Of a DNA stretch of 8,322 bases, positions 1-5,253 are shown piece by piece. Numbering within the stretch: the first letter of the stretch is position 1; every line of letters begins with the position of its first letter. This stretch comes from an archaeon (lineage in GTDB: Archaea; Asgardarchaeota; Hermodarchaeia; Hermodarchaeales; Hermodarchaeaceae): the NCBI GenBank assembly GCA_016550415.1, contig JABXGU010000860.1, positions 1 through 8,322 of the forward strand. The letters are read 5' to 3'. Under the pieces are notes generated by a model. The model made no database searches and had not been told where the DNA came from. It saw only the letters and a list, made by a program, of their open reading frames with translations. The translations under genes and the position numbers were made by a program.

Positions 1-174
1 AGTACTTTTACCACAACCACTGGGACCAGCAAGGAGGACAAATTCACCTGGGTGAATAGTAAGTTGAACATCTCTAATAGCTGGTCTTGTTGAACCAGCA
101 TAGGTGAATGTAAGATTGTCCACTTCAATTGCCAGTTTCGAGTTTTGAGTAGTACCCGAGTTATTCGATGACAA
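1..174 (-). CDS. ECF/ABC transporter ATP-binding protein, N-terminal part (cut by window edge)
   Basis: The first 58 codons of an ABC ATPase run off the left edge. After a short variable leader, residues about 14-25 read KLAIEVDNLTFTY, the usual first strand and aromatic A-loop tyrosine that stacks on the ATP adenine. A second strand follows, and the last visible residues are the Walker A motif GPSGCGKST (about 50-58). The TTG start at 174-172 overlaps the stop of the upstream ECF S-component gene by 14 nt and has an AGAAGG ribosome-binding site 9 nt before it. Position right behind an S component makes this most likely the energizing ATPase (EcfA type) of the same transporter, hydrolysing ATP at the cytoplasmic face of the membrane. 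The signature motif, Walker B and the transmembrane T component would lie beyond the window. ABC ATPase is certain; the ECF assignment comes from the context. Confidence 0.9.
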   Translation of the reverse strand, partial: MSSNNSGTTQNSKLAIEVDNLTFTYAGSTRPAIRDVQLTIHPGEFVLLAGPSGCGKST

Positions 175-1237
175 GGCTAGTAACCTTCTCAACCCAGAAG
201 GACCCAGGGTAATTTTTTGCGACAAGGCGGAAGCCATCATCAATTGTTAAAATAATGTCAGGGTCACCTTCTACATCAACCAAAGAAAATACTGCGGAAT
301 ATCCATCAGAGGCTAGAACCAGTACAGTGGTGGCACTGGTTGAAGGTTGAGCATATGCTAAAATAACAGACATCGGAATACCAGTATAGTTTCTGGCAGG
401 GACATAGGTTACAGATCCTATGAGTTCAGCTTCAATGGTTACTTCTGAATCTGCGAACATTGAGTACGTGAAGAAGAATGGTTGTGTCACCAGTCCTCTC
501 ACTTCGCACTGGTTAGGATTGATGAAAGGACGCCATATGAAAACACCATATAGACCAGCACCAACGGCAAGGAACGAGAGGAAAACAATTGCAGAAATCT
601 TGTATGGATTGATTTGACGAAGTCTTGGGGAGGGAATTGACTCTGTTGGATGAATTTTCGAATGACCTGAACGGACCACGTTTGCTGAAACAAGAAGGTC
701 AACACTAACCTTGCCAAAATATCCAGCAAAAATGATTCCTGAGCAAAGAGCCAGCAAGATAAGTAGGAAAATGAAAACTACTGGAACTCCTGAAAAGTAG
801 AATAATTGAAATATGACAACATTAGACGCTGATGCCAGGCCACCGAAGATGCAATAGAAAGGCAAGGAGTCTCGGTGACGTATAAGAGTCAAACCTCCAT
901 CGATTATTAGCCCTTGAATAAGACTGACGATAATGACTACAAATCCATGAGTACTTCCCATAAAAAATTCAACAACACCTTTTAGCAGGCCAGTCAGCGA
1001 TGCAACTCCAGACTTTCGTAACAGACCTGCAGCCAGAATAATCCAAAAAACATGTAGACCACTAAGGAATTGCCCTGCCCCAAAAGGTGTTCCTATCACA
1101 GTATTCAGCAGTTGACCCAGATAACCCACAAACGTACTCAGGGAACCACCCAACGCACTTAGTACGCCAATAGTTACCAAATCCCTTGTTCGGAAGTAGT
1201 ATGTGGAAACTGAGTACCCCATGGATTGCTTCAACAC
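161..1237 (-). CDS. ECF transporter S component (YkoE-like) fused to a C-terminal SUOX-like domain
   Basis: The 358-residue protein has two parts. Residues about 20-175 form roughly six hydrophobic segments (20-42, 55-72, 78-94, 96-118, 128-148, 152-173). The stretch FFMGSTHGFVVIIVSLIQGL (91-110) resembles the conserved core of YkoE-family S components, proposed to take up thiamine precursors or related small molecules. A linker leads to a seventh segment (213-233), which would place residues 245-358 outside the cell. That tail resembles the small sulfite-oxidase/molybdopterin-domain fold: VRGLV at 246-250, YTGIPMSVIL at 284-293, ASDGYSAVFSL at 309-319 and a final strand WVEKVTSLVI. The cysteine that binds molybdenum in true sulfite oxidases is not at its usual place. 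The frame opens with GTG, overlapping the previous stop as GTGTTGA; an ATG at 1222-1220 is an alternative start. The substrate cannot be told from sequence. The S-component call is firm and the SUOX-like call is good, both by motif reading. Confidence 0.8.
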   Translation of the reverse strand: MLKQSMGYSVSTYYFRTRDLVTIGVLSALGGSLSTFVGYLGQLLNTVIGTPFGAGQFLSGLHVFWIILAAGLLRKSGVASLTGLLKGVVEFFMGSTHGFVVIIVSLIQGLIIDGGLTLIRHRDSLPFYCIFGGLASASNVVIFQLFYFSGVPVVFIFLLILLALCSGIIFAGYFGKVSVDLLVSANVVRSGHSKIHPTESIPSPRLRQINPYKISAIVFLSFLAVGAGLYGVFIWRPFINPNQCEVRGLVTQPFFFTYSMFADSEVTIEAELIGSVTYVPARNYTGIPMSVILAYAQPSTSATTVLVLASDGYSAVFSLVDVEGDPDIILTIDDGFRLVAKNYPGSFWVEKVTSLVIE

Positions 1238-1986
1238 CTATTTTCTTCATTCAAGGCAGGATAGAGTATTAGAGAGAACTCACATGCATCTTTGAAAAAT
1301 AAAGAATCTAGAATGTTACTCTGAGGCAACAGCTGCTTCTGGGAGGAGACTAGTGTCATCATTCGCATTGGTGGCGGATAGACGCCATAATGAAGCTTGA
1401 TTGTTTCAACCAGTTTTACGCATCTTCCACCTGCAGTACCATCAAACCATGAGGGATGAGTTGTTTTGTTAGCATCATCAACACTATATTGTTCATCATC
1501 AGGTAAGAATACAATTCGTGGACCTTCATCCCAATTGGGAATAGCAGTCCCATTATACTCATATGCAAGGATTAGGTGCCCTTGAAGTTGCAAATAACTC
1601 GCATTTGGATAGAGATTATCATAGGAGTAATATTGATTGTAGTTATCGGTTGCGATCACTTCAATAGCATCATAGGAACTCATTGTACCGACTAATTCTA
1701 TTAGACTGGATAGTAGAACACCTTTGTAGGTGCCTGAACTGCACCAATTCCCATACCGATTCTGGAATGAGGAATTAGCTTCAATAAAACTCATGTTCTC
1801 AATTTGATTAGATGTTAATGTCACACTGGTGGACTCATCGGTGATATGAATGCTAAATTTTACTGTTGGATTATTTTGATCGCCATCGGAGGGTTGTACA
1901 ATAAAGCGGAGGGCCACTAATGCGCTTGTAGCGCCTATAATGGCAATGGCTACAATTGCTAGTCCAATTTTTGTCTCCCGTTGCAT
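1231..1986 (-). CDS. Membrane-anchored SUOX-like (molybdopterin-domain fold) protein, ECF-associated
   Basis: This 251-residue protein has one N-terminal hydrophobic segment (about 7-27) and no lipobox cysteine, so it is probably a signal anchor with the rest outside the cell. The ectodomain follows the pattern of small archaeal proteins often labelled 'molybdopterin-dependent oxidoreductase': YKGVLLSSLIELVG at 87-100, a DGYS-like strand at 112-123, LILAYEYNGTAIP at 138-150, GPRIVFLPDD at 155-164 and a last strand GRCVKLVETIKL at 187-198. The region from about 165 to 186 is an insert, and the C-terminal 50 residues match nothing I recognise. It is the first gene of the operon, overlaps the ECF S-component gene by 7 nt, and shares its fold with that protein's tail, so the two probably act together at the cell surface. 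The ATG at 1986-1984 was chosen over a TTG one codon earlier because GGTGA sits 6 nt upstream of it. An enzymatic role is not supported by visible cofactor ligands; a binding role is inference. Confidence 0.72.
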   Translation of the reverse strand: MQRETKIGLAIVAIAIIGATSALVALRFIVQPSDGDQNNPTVKFSIHITDESTSVTLTSNQIENMSFIEANSSFQNRYGNWCSSGTYKGVLLSSLIELVGTMSSYDAIEVIATDNYNQYYSYDNLYPNASYLQLQGHLILAYEYNGTAIPNWDEGPRIVFLPDDEQYSVDDANKTTHPSWFDGTAGGRCVKLVETIKLHYGVYPPPMRMMTLVSSQKQLLPQSNILDSLFFKDACEFSLILYPALNEENRC

Positions 1987-2024
1987 CAATGGTCACCGAA
2001 TTGATTTTAACTAGAGTAATTTTT

Positions 2025-2060
2025 CTATATGAGAGTAATATGCATAACTGTGCATATATC
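2025..2060 (-). promoter_or_regulatory. Probable promoter of the ECF/SUOX operon
   Basis: Two TATA-like elements lie upstream of the first operon gene on the minus strand: GATATATG (2060-2053) and CATATAG (2031-2025). Archaeal initiation usually falls about 25 nt downstream of the TATA box, which would give leaders of roughly 45 or 15 nt. The second would still include the GGTGA ribosome-binding site at 1997-1993. I cannot choose between them from the sequence. Confidence 0.3.
2038..2057. promoter_or_regulatory. Perfect 7-6-7 inverted repeat, candidate operator
   Basis: ATATGCA (2038-2044), a 6-nt spacer TAACTG, then TGCATAT (2051-2057) form a perfect dyad 52 nt upstream of the first gene of the ECF/SUOX operon. 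One arm overlaps a TATA-like element on the minus strand. A short dyad of this size in a promoter is the usual shape of a dimeric helix-turn-helix repressor site, which would block TBP/TFB binding. The regulator is not in the window. Confidence 0.4.
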
Positions 2061-2202
2061 TCGATTGTCATCATCTACCTCTAATAAGGCTTACGGAAAC
2101 AAGGTGAAAACGAGTATCAAGAGTTAGAATACATCCTAGCTAAGGTGGAGTGGATTGACTATTGAATTCTCTAGAGAGGAGACTATACTAGAGTTGTGAT
2201 TA

Positions 2203-3219
2203 TTAATCGATGTCTGTTCGCTGATGCCAGAGTTCTTCGCGCCGTTTATGATCCAGTTTGGGTAGGTCGTGCCATAAAATGGATTTGCCTTTGATCGGAG
2301 CGACTGCCTTGAGTTTGAATACCAGCATTGCCACGATGTTGATGAATAGGATATTGACGATGACTAATGAAAAACTGATGCCCGCGAGTAGCATGTGTGT
2401 AGCCAAGTTAACTGAACTGCCAATTAGTATTGGACCAATGAGTGCAAAGCTAAGGTTCATACCAGCGTTCACCGCAGGCGGCATAAGGGAGGCAGCAATA
2501 GCAACACCTACAAGGCTACTTATTTCACCTCTAGTTACTGCTAGGGCAACACCTGCACCAGATGCAGCTGCTACAACAATTCCGATAATAAGACCTATTA
2601 ATTCGCCGCGAACAAGCATTTCGTCCGTAGGCCAACTGTAAACAGGAGCTAAAGGTATTAAAACGACGCCCAAGACGATGCCCATAATCACTGCAATGAG
2701 TAAACCATATGTTTCGTTTTTGACTCCTGTGATGACCATGCGTCGATCGTTAATCACAGCGCCAAAGCTAAGGCCAAGGATTGGTCCCATTAGTGGTGCT
2801 AGAAGCATTCCTGCTACAATGATGACAACATTGTTGGTTGCTAAGCCTATTCCTGCAATGATGCAAGAGACAATAAGGAGCACGAGGAAGTCAAAAGATA
2901 GGCGGACACCGTTAGCTATTTTTCCATAGATTTCCTCAACTGATAGTCTTTCTCGGGGAGTGATGCCCACTTCTTCCTCTAGTATTGGTTTGCTCGCTTC
3001 GACAGGGAGTATATCTATTAGGCCATAGTGAACACCTACACCTAGAGTTTCCAGATTGGACAGAATTCCTTGGGTTTTTGCATCAGAAACACGGAAAATC
3101 AGCATGAAGGCAGTTGTCGTGTGGATTTTAGCTATGTTGTGTACTTCGGCTTTCTCTTCTAGAAACTCCATGATTTGTCCGACTTTTTCTTCTGGGAGAG
3201 TAATTTGGAATTGACGCAC
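2203..3219 (-). CDS. DUF389 / TIGR00341-type polytopic membrane protein, function unknown
   Basis: Residue numbers count from the GTG start. The first 75 residues form a soluble alpha/beta domain beginning MRQFQITLPEEKVGQ, typical of archaeal TIGR00341 proteins. A charged linker leads to about six hydrophobic helices between 107 and 303. The family core is visible as AGMLLAPLMGPILGLSFG (about 136-153) and GVAIAASLMPPAVNAGM (about 238-254). No enzyme motif is present; the family is uncharacterised and a transport or sensing role is only a guess. The frame is open back to a TTG at 3237, but the GTG at 3219-3217 is preferred: GAGGA lies 7 nt before it, and the resulting N-terminus fits the family. 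The gene is transcribed divergently from the fwdA-like gene and separated by 216 nt from the ECF operon, so it is probably its own unit. The length of 338 residues is normal for the family. No truncation or frameshift is seen. Confidence 0.88.
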   Translation of the reverse strand: MRQFQITLPEEKVGQIMEFLEEKAEVHNIAKIHTTTAFMLIFRVSDAKTQGILSNLETLGVGVHYGLIDILPVEASKPILEEEVGITPRERLSVEEIYGKIANGVRLSFDFLVLLIVSCIIAGIGLATNNVVIIVAGMLLAPLMGPILGLSFGAVINDRRMVITGVKNETYGLLIAVIMGIVLGVVLIPLAPVYSWPTDEMLVRGELIGLIIGIVVAAASGAGVALAVTRGEISSLVGVAIAASLMPPAVNAGMNLSFALIGPILIGSSVNLATHMLLAGISFSLVIVNILFINIVAMLVFKLKAVAPIKGKSILWHDLPKLDHKRREELWHQRTDID

Positions 3220-3276
3220 ATTATTTTCCTCGCTCAATAAAGAGCAGTATTCCTATAGAGAACCTCGTAAAAGGAT

Positions 3277-3289
3277 TGCGATAGTCGCA
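3277..3289. promoter_or_regulatory. Small palindrome in the divergent intergenic region
   Basis: TGCGA-TAG-TCGCA is a perfect 5-bp inverted repeat with a 3-nt centre. It lies 57 nt upstream of the DUF389 GTG start and about 118 nt upstream of the fwdA start. It could be an operator acting on the DUF389 gene, but such a short dyad can arise by chance. Confidence 0.2.
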
Positions 3290-3331
3290 CCAAATAGACA
3301 CTCACACCCTAGGATTCGGAACGGCAGAATG

Positions 3332-3351
3332 CTTAATTAGCCTTAATTATA
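3332..3351 (+). promoter_or_regulatory. Probable promoter of the fwdA-like gene with tandem CTTAATTA boxes
   Basis: CTTAATTA occurs twice, at 3332-3339 and 3342-3349, exactly one helical turn (10 bp) apart. The second copy runs into TTAATTATA (3343-3351), the best TATA-like element of the region. Initiation about 25 nt downstream would give a leader of roughly 30 nt before the TTG start at 3407. The first copy could be a duplicate TATA box or a factor site. Confidence 0.4.
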
Positions 3352-3406
3352 CAATGCCTGTTGTCGTCCACAGCAATAGAGAAAAATTGAATCTGGTGTT
3401 AATCCC

Positions 3407-5113
3407 TTGAAGGCGCGCTCTCTTCTTATTCGAAATGGGTTTGTAATTGATCCGAAGAATGAGGTCCACGAAGTCAAAGATATTGCCATAAAGGATGGAA
3501 AAATAGTTGAATCAGTGGATCCCCAAGAAGCAGAGGTTATCAATGCTGATGGTCGTCTTGTGACTCCCGGCGGTATTGAAATTCACGCCCATCTTGCCAC
3601 GCCAAAAGTCGATTCCGGTCGTGTCCTTCGATGCGATCAATCACGAATGGATCCATATACATATTCTGACATATGTCGGGCAGGAGTCTGGGCAAGTGTA
3701 CCTCCAACGTATATGACAGGATACAAATACGCAGAGCTGGGCTACACCTTTGTGACAGAGGCTGCATCAGCAGGGCTGGTAGCACGACACACCCATGAGG
3801 AGCTTGGCGAAATCCAACCACATGATAAAATCATGTTTCCTCTCTTTGGAAATTATCAGCTTGTTATGGATTATGCGCGTGAGAAGGAATATGATAAGCT
3901 GGCAGCCTTTGTGGCTTGGATGTTGAATGCAACCAAGGGATACGCGATAAAGGCAGTAAACCCTACAGGTGTTTGTGCCTGGAGTTGGGGTGGAAATGTT
4001 GAATCGCTGGATGAGCATATCCGTTGTTTCGATGTGACTCCGCGCGAAGCCATCATCGCACTTATTGAAGCTGCGGAGAGACTGAAACTTCCCCATCCTG
4101 TTCATCTTCATGCAAATATGCTTGGACGTCCTGGTAACACTGCCATCACAGTTGAGACTATGAAGATTGCTGACCAGCTCCCAATCAATCGAGCCTCAGG
4201 CATTAACTTACACATGACACATATTCAGTTTCATGCCTACGGTGGCGATAGTTTCCCGAGCTTCCGTTCAGGTTCCGAAGATGTAGCCAAATTCATCAAA
4301 GAACATAAGAACATCAGTGTTGACCTTGGTCAAGTTGTCTTTTCTGATACTACAACAATGACCGCTGATGGTCCTTGGGAATGGATTCTACGAGGACTTT
4401 CTGGTAGTCGATGGTGCAACGATGACATTGAGGTAGAGTGTGGCAGTGGCGTAGTTCCCTATATCTTCAAGAAAAGCTCAAGGGTAAATGCTGTGCAATG
4501 GGCGGTTGGACTGGAAATTGCCCTGATGGTACATGATCCGTGGCGAGTGTTCCCCACCACGGACCATCCTAACGCAGGGACCTTCATCAATTATCCATGG
4601 ATTGCTGCTTGGCTAATGAGTCGGAAGGCCCGTGAAGATGTAATGAAAGGTATGAAACGATCGGCTTTGCGACGGATGATATTGCCCTCCCTTGATACAG
4701 AATTCTCCCTCCAAGACTACATAATTGCCACTCGCGCAGGACCTGCTCGAGACCTTGGATTTGAGCAAAAAGGGCATATTGGAATTGGAGCTGACGCAGA
4801 TATTGCAATCTATGATATTGACCCGAAACAGGATTATTCGAATATTCCGAATAAGTTAGTTCGTGGATTCGCACAATCGTGGATGACCATCAAGGATGGA
4901 CAACCTGTTCATAAGACAGGAAAAATTGTTGCTACTCCTAAAGGTCGTACCCATTGGATTGATGCCGAAGTAGCTATGGATTTGGCTGAAGAGGTTGAAC
5001 AGGAAATCCGAGAAAAGTTCATGAAACATTATACCATTAATTTTGAGAATTACCCTGTATCTAAACGGTATCTATACCGTTCTGCACCTGTGCGTCCTTC
5101 TGTTAGTGCCTAG
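3407..5113 (+). CDS. fwdA: Formylmethanofuran dehydrogenase subunit A (amidohydrolase subunit)
   Basis: The 568-residue protein is a full-length metal-dependent amidohydrolase of the FwdA/FmdA type. In the complex this cytoplasmic subunit condenses formate, made from CO2 by the molybdenum/tungsten subunits, with methanofuran to give formylmethanofuran, the first step of the archaeal C1 (methyl-branch) pathway. The reverse reaction also occurs. Expected dinuclear zinc ligands are visible: H60 and H62 in GGIEIHAH, K182 in YAIKAVNPTG (the carboxylated lysine), H233/H235 in HLHANMLGRPGN, H269 and H272 in NLHMTHIQFHAYGG, and D386 in FPTTDHPNAGTF. A C-terminal small beta domain (GIGADADIAIYD, about 459-470) closes the fold. 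The start is TTG, with only a weak GGTG 8 nt upstream. An in-frame stop at 3377 leaves little room for anything longer, and the N-terminus MKARSLLIRNGFVIDP fits the family. No fwdB, C, D, F or G gene is in view, so partners must lie elsewhere. A bacterial-type FhcA or an unrelated amidohydrolase is less likely. Confidence 0.93.
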   Translation: MKARSLLIRNGFVIDPKNEVHEVKDIAIKDGKIVESVDPQEAEVINADGRLVTPGGIEIHAHLATPKVDSGRVLRCDQSRMDPYTYSDICRAGVWASVPPTYMTGYKYAELGYTFVTEAASAGLVARHTHEELGEIQPHDKIMFPLFGNYQLVMDYAREKEYDKLAAFVAWMLNATKGYAIKAVNPTGVCAWSWGGNVESLDEHIRCFDVTPREAIIALIEAAERLKLPHPVHLHANMLGRPGNTAITVETMKIADQLPINRASGINLHMTHIQFHAYGGDSFPSFRSGSEDVAKFIKEHKNISVDLGQVVFSDTTTMTADGPWEWILRGLSGSRWCNDDIEVECGSGVVPYIFKKSSRVNAVQWAVGLEIALMVHDPWRVFPTTDHPNAGTFINYPWIAAWLMSRKAREDVMKGMKRSALRRMILPSLDTEFSLQDYIIATRAGPARDLGFEQKGHIGIGADADIAIYDIDPKQDYSNIPNKLVRGFAQSWMTIKDGQPVHKTGKIVATPKGRTHWIDAEVAMDLAEEVEQEIREKFMKHYTINFENYPVSKRYLYRSAPVRPSVSA

Positions 5114-5120
5114 TATGTAA

Positions 5121-5172
5121 TCTGCTATTAGAATATTCAAGAAAATGCTTCCAGTTGGTCAGAAATAGCAGA
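5121..5172 (+). repeat. 9-bp inverted repeat enclosing a 34-nt loop, 3' of fwdA
   Basis: TCTGCTATT (5121-5129) is perfectly complemented by AATAGCAGA (5164-5172). The first arm starts 7 nt after the fwdA stop codon. The enclosed 34 nt include the palindrome GAATATTC (5131-5138). In RNA this would make a stem-loop in the fwdA 3' UTR, which may protect or end the transcript. There is no T tract directly behind it. Confidence 0.35.
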
Positions 5173-5188
5173 ATCGGTTTCAACCGAT
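5173..5188. repeat. 16-bp palindrome abutting the larger inverted repeat
   Basis: ATCGGTT-TC-AACCGAT is a perfect dyad that begins at the base after the preceding repeat ends. As RNA it gives a 6-bp stem with a TTCA loop; as DNA it lies about 10 nt upstream of a TATA-like element for the GNAT gene. An operator and a terminator are both possible. Confidence 0.35.
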
Positions 5189-5197
5189 AACATCAAA

Positions 5198-5206
5198 CTT
5201 ATATTG
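5198..5206 (+). promoter_or_regulatory. Possible promoter of the GNAT fusion gene
   Basis: CTTATATTG, preceded by A-rich bases (CATCAAA), is the best TATA-like element in the 140-nt spacer after fwdA. Initiation about 25 nt downstream would fall near 5227 and leave a leader of about 27 nt. Readthrough from fwdA is the alternative. Confidence 0.35.
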
Positions 5207-5213
5207 TCTTAGT

Positions 5214-5243
5214 TGTTGCCTTTTGAGGCAATATAGTTTTTCT
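5214..5243 (+). terminator. Hairpin with T-rich tail, possible fwdA terminator
   Basis: An 8-bp stem with one G-T pair (arms 5214-5221 and 5226-5233, core TTGCC/GGCAA) closes a TTTG loop and is followed by AGTTTTTCTC. T-rich tracts commonly end archaeal transcripts. It lies 100 nt after the fwdA stop and only about 20 nt before the next start codon, so it could instead be a leader structure of the GNAT gene. Confidence 0.35.
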
Positions 5244-5253
5244 CAGAAGATGG

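Larger units (their letters stand above)
1987..2202. other. Intergenic region between the DUF389 gene and the ECF/SUOX operon
   Basis: This 216-nt gap holds the operon promoter and dyad at its left end. The rest (about 2061-2202) contains no gene that I can support. There is a 10-bp palindrome TCTCTAGAGA at 2168-2177, close behind the DUF389 stop, but it has no T-rich tract on the minus strand to make a convincing terminator. No thiamine (TPP) riboswitch motif was seen, despite the YkoE-like transporter downstream. Confidence 0.5.

Noticed and set aside
1871..2074. Minus-strand open frame of 67 codons over the operon promoter and first gene
   Set aside because: It overlaps the first SUOX-like gene in another frame, and its upstream part covers the likely promoter; no domain is visible.
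2168..2193. TCTCTAGAGA palindrome and CTCTAG/CTAGAG pair downstream of the DUF389 gene as a terminator
   Set aside because: The stem is short and is not followed by a T-rich tract on the minus strand, so it is not reported as a terminator.
1987..2202. Possible TPP riboswitch ahead of a YkoE-like transporter operon
   Set aside because: The conserved CUGAGA and ACC-type TPP aptamer segments were looked for on the minus strand and not found.
2258..2929. Plus-strand open frames of 127 and 83 codons opposite the DUF389 gene
   Set aside because: They are antisense shadows of a clearly conserved membrane protein and show no family features or ribosome-binding sites.
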